Assembly: GCF_002848345.1 (NCBI RefSeq)
Contig: NZ_CP025429.1
Location: forward strand, 4,960,001-5,024,000
Direction of reading: 5' to 3'
DNA length: 64,000 nt
From: Chromobacterium sp. ATCC 53434
Lineage (GTDB): Bacteria; Pseudomonadota; Gammaproteobacteria; Burkholderiales; Chromobacteriaceae
Shown here one piece after another: positions 8,411 to 19,450 of the stretch. The translations under genes and the position numbers were made by a program. The notes beneath the pieces were generated by a model. The model was given only the letters and a program-made list of their open reading frames with translations. It searched no databases and had not been told where the DNA came from. How positions within the stretch are numbered: position 1 is the stretch's first letter; the number at the start of each line of letters is the position of its first letter.

Positions 8411-8416
8411 TATAAT
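8411..8416 (+). promoter_or_regulatory. candidate -10 box for the riboswitch-btuB transcript
   Basis: A perfect TATAAT lies about 10 bp before the cobalamin riboswitch. A TTGACC at 8382-8387 is too far away (23 bp) to be an ideal -35 element, so only the -10 is claimed. Confidence 0.5.
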
Positions 8417-8424
8417 CGCCGCCT

Positions 8425-8605
8425 TGCAGGTGTCCGTCTTGCGCTGCCAAGCGCATCCGGATCAAACGGGAAGCCGGTGAAGCCGGCGCTGCCCCCGCAA
8501 CGGTAAGGCCTGGCGCGCACGCGCCCAGGCGGCGCATGGCCACTGTCCAACGATGGGAAGGCGCGCCGCCGGCAAGGCCGAGCCCGGAGACCGGCCTGCA
8601 TGCCC
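8425..8605 (+). ncRNA. cobalamin riboswitch
   Basis: The leader of btuB carries the hallmarks of the adenosylcobalamin riboswitch in the right order. There is an opening GCAGGTGTCC stretch, then AAACGGGAAGCCGGTG, GCTGCCCCCGCAACGGTAA, the B12-box core GCCACTG (about 8539-8545), a GGGAAGGCG stem, and the closing GAGCCCGGAGACCGGCCTGC. It lies about 150 bp before the btuB start. When bound to cobalamin it is expected to shut off expression of btuB and the co-transcribed cobU and btuF-like genes. Confidence 0.95.
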
Positions 8606-8750
8606 CGGCCGGAAGCCGTGGACCACTGGAGAATCGCGGGGAGGCGATCCGACAGACGATCCGGTTCTGCCGCGACCTGTTTATGCATGTCCTCTTCGCA
8701 CTTCGACGATGCCCGCTTGCGGGAGAAATCCAATCATTGGAGTGTGTTTC

Positions 8751-10718
8751 ATGTTCAAGCCCCAAATCTGCGCGCTGGCCGTCGCCCTGGCCTGCGCCGC
8801 CGCCCACGCCGACAACGCGCCGCAAACCGCTGGCGACCCGGTGATCGTGACGGCGAGCCGTATCCCGCAGAAAGTCTCGTCGCTGCCGGCCAACGTCAGC
8901 GTGATCACCGCCGCAGACATCGCCAACAGCACGGCGACGACGGTGCAGGATGTATTGTCGGCTTATGCCGGCATTCATGTTTTCAACAGCTCAGGCTCGG
9001 CCAACAGCGCGATGGTCGATCTGCGCGGTTTCGGCATGAGCGGCAACAGCAACACCTTGATCCTGGTCGACGGGGTGCGCCAGAACACCAACGATCTGGC
9101 GGCGGTGAATCTCGGCTCGGTGGCGCTGTCCAGCGTTGAGCGCATCGAAGTGGTGCGCGGACTCGGCGGCGTCGCTTACGGCGGCGGGGCCACCGGCGGC
9201 GTGATCAACATCATCACCAAGTCCGGCGCGGCCAGCGGCGCCAGTGGCAGCGTCACGCTGACCGGCGGCAGCTACGATTTGCGTCAGCTGGACGCCGATC
9301 TGCACGCGGCCAATCAGTTCGTCGCGCTGGACGGCTATATCCAGTCGATGAAGACCGGCAATTACCGGCAGAACAATGCCGAGCGCAACGACAACGCCGG
9401 CTTCACGCTGACCTTCAAGCACGATGGCGGCGACATCAAACTGTTCGCCAAGACCGCCAATCAGGGCCTGCGCCTGCCGGGGCCTATCATCATGGACCCG
9501 GCCAACGGCCTGAATCCGCTGGCGACCTACCCGGTCGGCACGCTGACGCCCAACAGCTATGCCTCCACCGACACCACCAGCGGTGGCGTCTCGCTGAACC
9601 AGGAGCTGGGGGCGGGTACGCTGTACGCCGACTTGTCGCGCCGGCACAAGGATGCCGATTCCTGCGCTCAGTTCGTCGGCAGTTCCGGTTGCTCGCTGGA
9701 CCAGCGCAGCCTGGACGAGAATACGGCCAGCGTCCGTTACGAGCTGCCCATCGGCAAGCATAAACTGAGCTTCGGCGGCGACTGGCTGGACAGCTCGATG
9801 AGCGTGCTGAACTCGCTGAACAACGAGCAGACCTCGCAGCGCCACGTCGCTTATTTCGTCGACGGCCAGTTCGCCTTGTGGCAGGGCGCCACACTGTCGG
9901 CGGGTGGCCGCCAGCAGTTGGTGGACGACAAGGTCAACGCCACTGTCGGCGGCGCCAATCTGTCGACGATAGACACCAGTCTGCATGCCTGGTCGTTGGG
10001 CCTGAAGCAGGCGTTCGGCGGCGGCTGGAGCGCCTATGTCCGTGCCGGACAAAGCTTCCGCCTGGGCAATGCCGACGAAGTGACCTATACCAACGGCCTG
10101 CCGCTGCAGCCGCAGCAGTCGCACGACAAGGAAGTGGGCGTGGAATGGGCGGGCGAGCGCGCGCACGCCAAGCTGGCTGTGTTCCGCAACGATCTGAGCA
10201 ACGAGATCGCCTACAATCCGTTTGCCGGCCTGGGCGGCGCCAATGCCAACCTGCCAGCCACCCGTCATCAGGGTGTGGAGCTGGAGGGCGGCTTGAAAGT
10301 GACATCGACGGTCGACCTGAACGGCAATCTGAGCTGGACCGAGGCGACTTATCGCGCCGGCGCCGGATTGGCCGGCAAAACCATTCCGATGGTGCCCAGG
10401 TTGATGGCCAACGCGGCCGCCAGCTGGCGCTATTACGAGGGCGGCAAGCTGGCGTTGTCGGCGCAATACGTGTCGGAGCAGTATTTCGACAACGACCAGA
10501 GCAACAGCTTCGGCAGCAAGCTGCCGGGCTATATGGTGGTGGACGCCAAGCTGACCCAGGATTTCGGCAAGCACGTGACGGTGGCGCTGAGCGCCAACAA
10601 TCTGTTTGACCGACATTACGCGAGCTATGGCGGCACCTGGTACAGCAGCCCGACCGCCTACTCGCTGTATCCGGCGAACGGGCGCAATTACCAGGCCGCC
10701 GTGACCTACAAGTTCTGA
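8751..10718 (+). CDS. btuB: TonB-dependent vitamin B12 outer-membrane receptor
   Basis: A 655-residue outer-membrane transporter. A signal peptide (MFKPQICALAVALACAAAHA) is followed by a TonB-box-like DPVIVTAS and a plug domain (VSVITAADIANSTATTVQDVL..ILVDGVR..VERIEVVRGLGGVAYGGGATGGVINIITK). A 22-strand barrel ends in Phe (AVTYKF), the usual outer-membrane sorting signal. The B12 substrate is inferred from the cobalamin riboswitch in its leader and the cobU/btuF-like genes downstream. The ATG at 8751 was chosen because the signal peptide begins there; longer in-frame sequence lies inside the riboswitch leader. Confidence 0.93.
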   Translation: MFKPQICALAVALACAAAHADNAPQTAGDPVIVTASRIPQKVSSLPANVSVITAADIANSTATTVQDVLSAYAGIHVFNSSGSANSAMVDLRGFGMSGNSNTLILVDGVRQNTNDLAAVNLGSVALSSVERIEVVRGLGGVAYGGGATGGVINIITKSGAASGASGSVTLTGGSYDLRQLDADLHAANQFVALDGYIQSMKTGNYRQNNAERNDNAGFTLTFKHDGGDIKLFAKTANQGLRLPGPIIMDPANGLNPLATYPVGTLTPNSYASTDTTSGGVSLNQELGAGTLYADLSRRHKDADSCAQFVGSSGCSLDQRSLDENTASVRYELPIGKHKLSFGGDWLDSSMSVLNSLNNEQTSQRHVAYFVDGQFALWQGATLSAGGRQQLVDDKVNATVGGANLSTIDTSLHAWSLGLKQAFGGGWSAYVRAGQSFRLGNADEVTYTNGLPLQPQQSHDKEVGVEWAGERAHAKLAVFRNDLSNEIAYNPFAGLGGANANLPATRHQGVELEGGLKVTSTVDLNGNLSWTEATYRAGAGLAGKTIPMVPRLMANAAASWRYYEGGKLALSAQYVSEQYFDNDQSNSFGSKLPGYMVVDAKLTQDFGKHVTVALSANNLFDRHYASYGGTWYSSPTAYSLYPANGRNYQAAVTYKF

Positions 10719-10723
10719 GCGAT

Positions 10724-11248
10724 ATGCCCCATCTGATCACCGGCGGCGCCCGCAGCGGCAAGAGCCGCCATGCCGAGGAATTGGCCGGCCGCCATAGCGG
10801 GCCGGTCTGTTATCTGGCCACCGCCGAGGTGCGCGACGCCGAGTTCGCGCGCCGGGTCGAACGCCACCGCGCGCAGCGGCCGCCGCACTGGGACGTGGCC
10901 GAGGCCGGGCGGGGCCTGGCCGCGGCCATCGCCGCGCGCGACGCCGCCGACGGCCTGCTGCTGATCGACTGCCTGGGCATGTGGCTGATGCGTTTCTTCG
11001 GCGAGGCCGGTTTCGACGAGGCGGGCTACGCCGCCGAGCGCGACGCGCTGCTGGCGGCGCTGGAGCGCGCCGTCGGCGAGGTACTGCTGGTCAGCAACGA
11101 GGTCGGCTGGGGCGTGGTGGCGGCCGACGTCGAAACCCGCCGCTTCGTCGACGAGCTGGGCCGGCTCAATCAGCTGATCGCCGCCCGTTGCGGGCGGGTG
11201 ACGCTGGTGGCCTGCGGCCTGCCGCTGGCCTTGAAGGGGATGGCGTGA
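10724..11248 (+). CDS. cobU: bifunctional adenosylcobinamide kinase / guanylyltransferase
   Basis: A 174-residue cytosolic enzyme that phosphorylates adenosylcobinamide and adds GMP, giving the substrate of CobS. It shows the P-loop ITGGARSGKSRHAE at residues about 5-18, HRAQRPPHWDVAEA, LLLIDCLGMWL and LVSNEVGWGVV. The gene begins 5 bp after btuB, and its stop overlaps the GTG start of the btuF-like gene. With cobT, cobC and cobS on the other strand it completes nucleotide-loop assembly. Confidence 0.95.
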   Translation: MPHLITGGARSGKSRHAEELAGRHSGPVCYLATAEVRDAEFARRVERHRAQRPPHWDVAEAGRGLAAAIAARDAADGLLLIDCLGMWLMRFFGEAGFDEAGYAAERDALLAALERAVGEVLLVSNEVGWGVVAADVETRRFVDELGRLNQLIAARCGRVTLVACGLPLALKGMA

Positions 11249-12120
11249 GGCCGGCGCTGGCGGGCCTGTGCCTGCTGCTGGCCGCGTTGGCGGCGCGCGC
11301 CGCCGTCAGCGTCGAGGACGGTCGCGGCCAGACGGTGACGCTGGCGCAGCCGGCGCGGCGCATCGTCAGCCTGGTGCCGCACGCGACCGAGCTGCTGTTC
11401 GCCGCCGGCGCCGGCGGCAAGGTGGTGGCCACCGTCGATTACAGCGATCACCCGGACGCGGCGAAGAAGCTGCCGCGCGTCGGCGGTTTCACCGGTTTTA
11501 GCCTGGAGGCGGTGTTGCGACAGAAGCCCGACCTGGTGGTGGCCTGGCAGGACGGCGGCACGCCGCGCGAACTGGAGCGGCTGAGGCGGCTGGGCGTGCC
11601 GGTTTTCGTCAGCCATCCGCTGCTGCCGGACGACGTCGCGAAGGAAATCGCGCTGCTCGGCAAGCTGGCCGGAACCGACGCCGAGGCGGCGCGCGCGGCC
11701 GCGGCTTACCGCCAGCGGCTGGCGGCGTTGAAGCAGCGCTATGGCGACAGGCCGGCGGTGCGAGTGTTCTACCAACTGAGCCAGGCGCCGATCTTCACCG
11801 TCAGCGCCAACAGCTATATCGATTCGCTGATCCGGCTGTGCGGCGGCGTCAATGTGTTCGCCGGCCTGTCGCAGCCGGCGCCGCAGGTTTCGATCGCCGC
11901 CGTGGTGGCGGCGCGGCCGCAGGCCATCGTCGCCGGCGACGACGCCACGCTGGCGATGTGGCGCGGCTGGCGCGAGATGCCGGCGGTGGCCGGCGGCGCG
12001 CTGCTGGCGCTGCCGGGCGACGCCGTCAGCATCCCCGGGCCGCGGCTGGCCGACGGCGCCGAGCAGCTGTGTACCCGGCTGGAGACAGCGCGGCGACGGC
12101 TGGGTTTGACGACCAAGTAG
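11245..12120 (+). CDS. btuF: periplasmic cobalamin-binding protein, BtuF-like
   Basis: A 291-residue class III substrate-binding protein. The N-terminus (VRPALAGLCLLLAALAARAA) is a signal peptide, followed by RIVSLVPHATELLFAAGAGGKVVATVDYSDHP, the first lobe of the BtuF/FecB fold. AGTDAEAARAAAAYRQRL forms the linking helix and the second lobe follows. B12 binding is inferred from the fold and from its position behind btuB-cobU and the riboswitch. No btuC or btuD is next to it, so the inner-membrane partner must be encoded elsewhere. The GTG at 11245 overlaps the cobU stop and gives an intact signal peptide. Confidence 0.88.
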   Translation: MRPALAGLCLLLAALAARAAVSVEDGRGQTVTLAQPARRIVSLVPHATELLFAAGAGGKVVATVDYSDHPDAAKKLPRVGGFTGFSLEAVLRQKPDLVVAWQDGGTPRELERLRRLGVPVFVSHPLLPDDVAKEIALLGKLAGTDAEAARAAAAYRQRLAALKQRYGDRPAVRVFYQLSQAPIFTVSANSYIDSLIRLCGGVNVFAGLSQPAPQVSIAAVVAARPQAIVAGDDATLAMWRGWREMPAVAGGALLALPGDAVSIPGPRLADGAEQLCTRLETARRRLGLTTK

Positions 12121-12141
12121 CCGCCCGTTATCCTCGCCGCC

Positions 12142-12351
12142 ATGGACAATGAACTGGAATACCTCGAATCCCGCGTCGCGGCGCTGATCGTCCGCATCCG
12201 GGAACTGGAAACCCAGAACGGCCGCTTCGCCGAGGCGCTGTCCGAAGCGCTGAAGGAAAACGCCGAACTGAATTTCCGCGTCAACGAAACCCGCAGCCGG
12301 GTGGCGGCCCTGGTCGCGCGTCTGCCGGCGCCGCCGGAGGATGAGCAATGA
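12142..12351 (+). CDS. ZapB-like small coiled-coil protein
   Basis: A 69-residue, almost entirely helical protein with heptad spacing (LEYLESRVAALIVRIRELETQN..ALKENAELNFRVNETRSRVAAL). Short coiled coils of this type directly upstream of zapA are related to the ZapB/DUF904 group, which bundle FtsZ through ZapA at the division site. The function is inferred from shape and position; sequence similarity to ZapB is weak. Its stop overlaps the zapA start (ATGA). Confidence 0.75.
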   Translation: MDNELEYLESRVAALIVRIRELETQNGRFAEALSEALKENAELNFRVNETRSRVAALVARLPAPPEDEQ

Positions 12352-12659
12352 GCGACGTGGTTCAGGTCGACATCGAACTGTTGGGCCGTCAATTCACCAT
12401 CGGCACGCCGGCCGACGAGCAGGAGACGCTGCGCGAGGCGGTGCGGCTGCTGGAGGGCAAGGTCAACGCGATCCAGCAGAACGGCAAGGTGATGGATACC
12501 GACAAGATCGCCATCATGGCCGCGCTGAACATCGCCCACGATCTGTTGAAGACCAAGGTCGGAGAGGGCTTGGAGATGGCGGCGTTTCAGCGTAAAATAC
12601 GAAACATGAGCGAAGCCGCCGACGAGGCGCTTCGCCAGAACCAACAGCCGCTGTTCTGA
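12348..12659 (+). CDS. zapA: cell division protein ZapA
   Basis: A 103-residue protein that cross-links FtsZ filaments at the Z-ring. It starts VDIELLGRQFTIGTPADEQETLREAV, the conserved globular head, and continues with the dimer-forming helix (MDTDKIAIMAALNIAHDLLK) and a coiled-coil tail. It sits directly before the 6S RNA gene, the classic zapA-ssrS-fau arrangement. Confidence 0.92.
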   Translation: MSDVVQVDIELLGRQFTIGTPADEQETLREAVRLLEGKVNAIQQNGKVMDTDKIAIMAALNIAHDLLKTKVGEGLEMAAFQRKIRNMSEAADEALRQNQQPLF

Positions 12660-12671
12660 ACGGCGGCAAGC

Positions 12672-12866
12672 ACAGGTCAGTTTACCCCCTGCGGTGTTCG
12701 CGAAGGCACACAATTCCTTTGTACCAATGCGTTCGCTTTTGGCTGCCAGCGTGAGACACGGGCGAGCCGCGTCCCTTGTGGATGCGCCCGAAGTGTCTGG
12801 CAGGCGGCCCCTCCTGGAAACAGGGTACAAGCGAATTTAGCCCGAACGGCACTCGCGGGGGTTCCC
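12672..12866 (+). ncRNA. ssrS: 6S RNA
   Basis: A non-coding stretch of about 190 bp between zapA and fau, the conserved position of ssrS. Its ends can pair to form the closing stem: CCCCCTGCGGTGTTCG near 12682-12697 with CGAACGGCACTCGCGGGGG near 12842-12860, with a few interruptions. Internal complementary segments (AGACACGGGCG...TGTGGATGCGCCCGAAGTGTCT, about 12752-12799) form the rest of the long hairpin with a central bubble. 6S RNA binds the sigma-70 RNA polymerase in stationary phase. Ends are approximate. Confidence 0.88.
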
Positions 12867-12874
12867 CCTTCATC

Positions 12875-13486
12875 ATGACCGCATCCTCCCCCGCAATCGA
12901 CAAGACGACGCTGCGACGCCAGCTTCGCCGCGCCCGCATCGCGTTGACGCCGGCCTATCGCGCCGCGGCCGCCTGCGCCGTCGCGCGCCATGCCTCGCGT
13001 TTGCTGAAGCGCGGCAAACGCGTCGGCGGCTATGTCGCCGCCGGTTCGGAGCTGGATCTGTCCGATTTGCTGAACGCGGCGCTACGGCGCAACGTGGCGG
13101 TGTTCCTGCCGCAGATTCCGCGACGCGGCCGCCGGCTGTGGTTCACCGGGCTGGACGGCGGCGACCGCTGGTATCTGCATCCGCGCTACCGCATTCTGGA
13201 ATACGCTGGCGCCCGGTTGCGCGCCGAGCGTCTGGACGTATTGTTCGTGCCCTTGCTGGGTATAGATCGGGACGGTTTCCGGATGGGGCAGGGCGGCGGT
13301 TTCTACGACAGCACGCTGGCCTTTCGCCGCCGGCATGCGCTGAGCGGCAAGCCGCTGCTGGTCGGCGTGGCCTTCGATTGCCAGCTGGTGGACGCGGTGC
13401 CGCGCGAGGCGTGGGACGTCAGGCTGGACTGGCTGTTGACCGAGTCCGGCCTGAGGCGGCTGCCGCTGCGGAGGCCGGGCGCATGA
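12875..13486 (+). CDS. fau: 5-formyltetrahydrofolate cyclo-ligase
   Basis: A 203-residue cytosolic enzyme that converts 5-formyl-THF to 5,10-methenyl-THF using ATP. Family signs are KTTLRRQLRRARIAL at the N-terminus, VFLPQIPRRGRRLWF, DVLFVPLLGIDRDGFRMGQGGGFYD (the GxGxGFYD substrate/ATP loop) and the closing WDVRLDWLLTESGL. The start at 12875 follows the end of 6S RNA by about 10 bp, so the two are probably co-transcribed as in other bacteria. Its stop overlaps the DUF1294 start. Confidence 0.93.
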   Translation: MTASSPAIDKTTLRRQLRRARIALTPAYRAAAACAVARHASRLLKRGKRVGGYVAAGSELDLSDLLNAALRRNVAVFLPQIPRRGRRLWFTGLDGGDRWYLHPRYRILEYAGARLRAERLDVLFVPLLGIDRDGFRMGQGGGFYDSTLAFRRRHALSGKPLLVGVAFDCQLVDAVPREAWDVRLDWLLTESGLRRLPLRRPGA

Positions 13487-13809
13487 TATTGCTGCTGTTG
13501 TTGCCGCTGCTGATCGCCTGCCTGCTGGGCCGTCTGGCCTGGTGGTGGTGGCTGCCCTACGCCTTGATGGCCGCGCCGACGCTATTGGCCTACTGGCTGG
13601 ACAAGCGCGCGGCGCTGCGCGGCCGCTGGCGCGTTCCGGAAGCCCGATTGCAACTGCTGCACCTGGCCGGCGGCTGGCCCGCCGCCTGGCTGGCCCAGCG
13701 GGCCTTCCGCCACAAGACCCGCAAGCAGCCCTTCCTGGCTCTGTACTGGCTCAGCGCGCTGGCCAATATCGTGTTGCCGCTGGGCTGGCTGTGGATGGCC
13801 GGTCGTTAG
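13483..13809 (+). CDS. DUF1294 small membrane protein
   Basis: A 108-residue protein with three to four hydrophobic helices and the DUF1294 pattern: YWLDKRAALRGRWRVPEARLQLLHLAGGWPAAWLAQRAFRHKTRKQPFLALYW. The conserved HKTRK..F stretch faces the cytoplasm. No function is known for the family; some members are fused to cold-shock domains, which is not the case here. The ATG overlaps the fau stop codon. Confidence 0.85.
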   Translation: MILLLLLPLLIACLLGRLAWWWWLPYALMAAPTLLAYWLDKRAALRGRWRVPEARLQLLHLAGGWPAAWLAQRAFRHKTRKQPFLALYWLSALANIVLPLGWLWMAGR

Positions 13810-13973
13810 CGCCAGCCGCGGCGCGGACCGTAGTCGTAGTAATACACCGGGGCCACCGGCACCACCGCCGCCGGGCGCACCACCACCGGGCCCGGCGCGA
13901 CGCCGTACGGCGGGGCCACCACGCAGCCGGCCAGGCTGCCGACCGCGACGACGGCCAGAATCCATTGTTTCAT
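13806..13973 (-). CDS. small putative lipoprotein, Pro/Val/Tyr-rich
   Basis: A 55-residue protein with a lipoprotein signal (MKQWILAVVAVGSLAGC, lipobox LAGC) and a short mature part rich in Pro, Val and Tyr, ending YYYDYGPRRGWR. It is convergent with the DUF1294 gene, overlapping its 3' end by 4 bp. Such small Tyr/Gly/Pro lipoproteins are common in Proteobacteria and mostly uncharacterised. Confidence 0.7.
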   Translation of the reverse strand: MKQWILAVVAVGSLAGCVVAPPYGVAPGPVVVRPAAVVPVAPVYYYDYGPRRGWR

Positions 13974-14094
13974 TTTCGTGCTCCTGTGACACCGGACAGC
14001 TGCCTGTCCCGTTACCGCCAGCATACGAAGCAATCTTTCCAGTAAGATTGAGCAAGTCTTTTCCCATCCACTCAGCGATTAACAGATATTGCCC

Positions 14095-14568
14095 ATGCGC
14101 TACTGGCTGATGAAGTCCGAACCCGAAGAAGCCTCGATAGACCATCTGGCCGCCGAACCCGCGCGGCTGTTCGAATGGACCGGCGTGCGCAACTACCAGG
14201 CGCGAAATTTCATGCGCGACGACATGCGTCCCGGCGATCTGTTGCTGTTCTGGCACTCGTCTTGCCCCGAACCCGGCATCGCCGGCATCGCCGAAGTGGC
14301 GTCCGCCGCGCACCCGGACTCCAGCCAGTTCGATCCGGCCAGCCCCTACCATGATCCGAAGTCCGATCCGACCAATCCGCGCTGGCAGTGCGTGGACGTG
14401 CGCTTTGTCGAGAAGACGCGGCTGCTGCCGCCGGCCGAGCTGCGCGAACACCCGCCGCTGGAAGGCATGACGGTGCTCAAACGCGGCAACCGCTTGTCGA
14501 TCACGCCGGTGGCGGCGGACGAGTGGGCGTACTTGATGGATTTGCTGGGCGTGCGTCATCGACGCTGA
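14095..14568 (+). CDS. EVE domain-containing protein
   Basis: A 157-residue single-domain EVE protein (PUA-like fold). It starts RYWLMKSEPEEASIDHL and continues with FEWTGVRNYQARNFMRDDMRPGDLLLFWHSS and the YHDPKS..NPRWQCVDVRF signature, all typical of the THYN1-like bacterial EVE family. These domains read modified bases in DNA or RNA in the proteins studied; the bacterial role is unclear. It has no restriction or toxin gene beside it. The ATG at 14095 was chosen over the in-frame TTG at 14089. Confidence 0.92.
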   Translation: MRYWLMKSEPEEASIDHLAAEPARLFEWTGVRNYQARNFMRDDMRPGDLLLFWHSSCPEPGIAGIAEVASAAHPDSSQFDPASPYHDPKSDPTNPRWQCVDVRFVEKTRLLPPAELREHPPLEGMTVLKRGNRLSITPVAADEWAYLMDLLGVRHRR

Positions 14569-14626
14569 CGCTTGGCGAGCGGATATTCCTGTGTAATATT
14601 TTGGCGTTTCCATTCCGAGAGGCGCC

Positions 14627-15799
14627 ATGTCTACCATCGAACCGCGCAATCAGCGCGTAGACTGCCTGCGCGGCGTAGCCATCGGCAGCGTGTTGCTGCT
14701 GCATTTCTCCTTGGCCTATGGCATCAAGGACAGTCTCTTGGGCAGCTTGCTGTCGGCGCGGCTGCTGGGCGCGCTGGCGCGCAACGGCAACTACGGCGTG
14801 ACGATGTTCTTCGTCGTCTCCGGTTTTCTGATCGTGTCGCAGTCGCTGCGGCGCTGGGGCAGCCTGCCGGCCATCGACATCCGCTCTTTCTACGTGCAGC
14901 GCTTCGCCCGCATCATGCCCTTGCTGCTGCCGACGCTGGCGCTCATCGTCGCGCTGGGCAGCCTGGGCCTGCCCCATTTCAGCAATACCGACGGCGGCCA
15001 CCATTTGCCGGCCTCGTATTTTCTGGTGGCGGCCGGTTCGGTGCTGACCTTCTGGCACAACTTGTTGATGCAGTCGGTGGGCTATTTCAACTATTGCCTG
15101 AACATCTATTGGTCGCTGTCGGTGGAGGAGGTGTTCTACCTGGCGTTGCCGTTGCTGAGCCTGGCGCTGAGGCGGACTTGGCTGTTGCTTGCGGTTTGCC
15201 TGCTGCTGATCGTCGCCGGTCCGTGCTACCGGGCGGCGCATCCTGACAATGAAATCGACTATCTCTACGGTTACCTGGCCTGCTTCGACGCCATCGCCAT
15301 CGGCTGCTTGAGCGCCCTGGCGGCGGGCCGCGTCGCGCCTGTCGGCAGCCGGGCCCGGCTGCTGCGCTGGACGAGCTTGCTGGCGCTGGGTGGGGTCTAT
15401 CTGCAGGGCATCGCCGGCAACCAGGTGTTCGGCTTCAGCTGCGTTGCGCTGGCATGCGGCCTGTTTCTGTTGGGGGCGGCGCGCGCGCCGGACTTGAACG
15501 GCTGGCGCGAGCGGATCACGCGCCCGCTGCGCTGGCTGGGGCGGCACAGCTATGAGCTGTATTTGCTGCACATCGTCGTGTTGGCGGGACTGCGCGATCT
15601 GCTGCCGCGCGATGCGGTCGGCTATTGGCAGCGCTTGCCGCTGCTGTGCGTTTTCGTGGCCGCGTCGGCGCTGCTGGCCCATTTGGCCGCCCGTTACTGG
15701 TCGGAGCCGTGCAACCGGGCGATCCGCCGGCGCTGGCTGCGCCGAGCTGACGAGCGGAGTCGGCGGCCCAGTGCGGGGCGGCGGGATTCTCTGGCATGA
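14627..15799 (+). CDS. acyltransferase 3 family membrane protein (OafA/YrhL-like)
   Basis: A 390-residue polytopic membrane acyltransferase with about ten helices. Family landmarks are RVDCLRGVAIGSVLLLHFSLAYG (catalytic His), NYGVTMFFVVSGFLI, RSFYVQRFARIMPLLLP, YWSLSVEEVFYLALPLL and LRWLGRHSYELYLLHIVV. Such proteins O-acetylate or succinylate LPS, capsule or exopolysaccharide sugars; the acceptor cannot be told from the sequence. There is no SGNH domain and no polysaccharide cluster next to it. Confidence 0.9.
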   Translation: MSTIEPRNQRVDCLRGVAIGSVLLLHFSLAYGIKDSLLGSLLSARLLGALARNGNYGVTMFFVVSGFLIVSQSLRRWGSLPAIDIRSFYVQRFARIMPLLLPTLALIVALGSLGLPHFSNTDGGHHLPASYFLVAAGSVLTFWHNLLMQSVGYFNYCLNIYWSLSVEEVFYLALPLLSLALRRTWLLLAVCLLLIVAGPCYRAAHPDNEIDYLYGYLACFDAIAIGCLSALAAGRVAPVGSRARLLRWTSLLALGGVYLQGIAGNQVFGFSCVALACGLFLLGAARAPDLNGWRERITRPLRWLGRHSYELYLLHIVVLAGLRDLLPRDAVGYWQRLPLLCVFVAASALLAHLAARYWSEPCNRAIRRRWLRRADERSRRPSAGRRDSLA

Positions 15800-15829
15800 T
15801 GGCAGCCGATATCGGCGAAGGGGATGGCC

Positions 15830-16633
15830 ATGTTGTCGTATGAATTGTTGGCCGCGCTGCTGGCCTGCGGCGCCGTCGCCGGCTTCATGGCCGGCCTCTT
15901 GGGCGTAGGCGGCGGCCTGATCATCGTGCCGGTGCTGGGCTGGGCGCTGACGGCGGCGCGGCTGGGCGGCGAGCATGCGCAGCATCTGGCGGTCGGCACC
16001 TCGCTGGCGGTGATGGTGTTCACCAGCCTGTCCAGCGTGCGCGCCCATCACAAGAAGGGCGCGGTGGACTGGCGCATCGTGCGCGGCATGGCGCCGGCGA
16101 TGGTGGTGGGCACCTTGCTGGGCAGCCTGGTCGCCGGCTGGATTTCCGGCGCCGTGCTGCGCTGGTTCTTCGTCGCCTACGCCTACGCGGTGGCGGCGCA
16201 GATGCTGATCGGACGCCAGCCGCAGGGCGGACGGGGGATGCCCGGCTGGAGCGGACAGGGCGCCGCCGGCGGCGCCATCGGCATGATTTCCAGCTGGGTG
16301 GGCATAGGCGGCGGCTCGATGAGCGTGCCCTTCATGAGCTGGTGCAATGTGCCGGTGCACACGGCGATAGGCACCAGCGCGGCGCTGGGCTGGCCTATCG
16401 CCATTTCCGGGGCCGCTGGCTATCTGATCAGCGGCTGGGGCGCGGCCGGTCTGCCGTGGGGCAGCGCCGGCTTCGTCCATCTGCCGTCCATGCTGGCGCT
16501 GATGCTGATGACGGTGCTGTTCGCGCCGCTGGGCGCGCGGGCCGCGCACAGGCTGCCGGTTCCCCGCCTGAAGAAGGTGTTCGCGCTGCTGATGGCGACG
16601 ATGGCCAGCGAAATGCTGTACCGACTGCTGTGA
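15830..16633 (+). CDS. TauE/SafE family anion permease
   Basis: A 267-residue membrane protein with about eight helices in two repeats, each marked by a Gly-rich loop: GLLGVGGGLIIVP near residue 25 and SWVGIGGGSMSVPFMSW near residue 155. This is the TauE/SafE (DUF81) pattern; members export sulfite, sulfoacetate or other organosulfur anions. The substrate is unknown. The ATG at 15830 has a better-placed Shine-Dalgarno (AAGGGG, 6 bp away) than the in-frame ATG at 15824. Confidence 0.85.
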   Translation: MLSYELLAALLACGAVAGFMAGLLGVGGGLIIVPVLGWALTAARLGGEHAQHLAVGTSLAVMVFTSLSSVRAHHKKGAVDWRIVRGMAPAMVVGTLLGSLVAGWISGAVLRWFFVAYAYAVAAQMLIGRQPQGGRGMPGWSGQGAAGGAIGMISSWVGIGGGSMSVPFMSWCNVPVHTAIGTSAALGWPIAISGAAGYLISGWGAAGLPWGSAGFVHLPSMLALMLMTVLFAPLGARAAHRLPVPRLKKVFALLMATMASEMLYRLL

Positions 16634-16705
16634 ACGCCTTGTTTTTGTGCGGAAATTAGACACTCTGTCCACTTTTCGGCATGTCCTTTCCCCCGCTTTT
16701 GCCGA

Positions 16706-19368
<2,663 letters not shown>

Positions 19369-19384
19369 TCCTGATGACCATCGC

Positions 19385-19418
19385 GGCGCGGCGGGACGCG
19401 AGTCTTGCCGCGCCGTTT
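19385..19418 (+). terminator. intrinsic terminator after leuS
   Basis: An 8-bp GGCGCGGC/GCCGCGCC stem with a 14-base loop, followed by GTTTT. It lies between leuS and the start of lptE. Confidence 0.65.
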
Positions 19419-19450
19419 TGCCTGGCGGCTCATCCGCCATGGGGGATGCA

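Noticed and set aside
14095..14568. EVE-domain gene as part of a modification-dependent defence system
   Set aside because: EVE domains can read modified bases in defence proteins, but this one stands alone beside fau and 6S RNA, a conserved housekeeping position, with no nuclease or methylase nearby.
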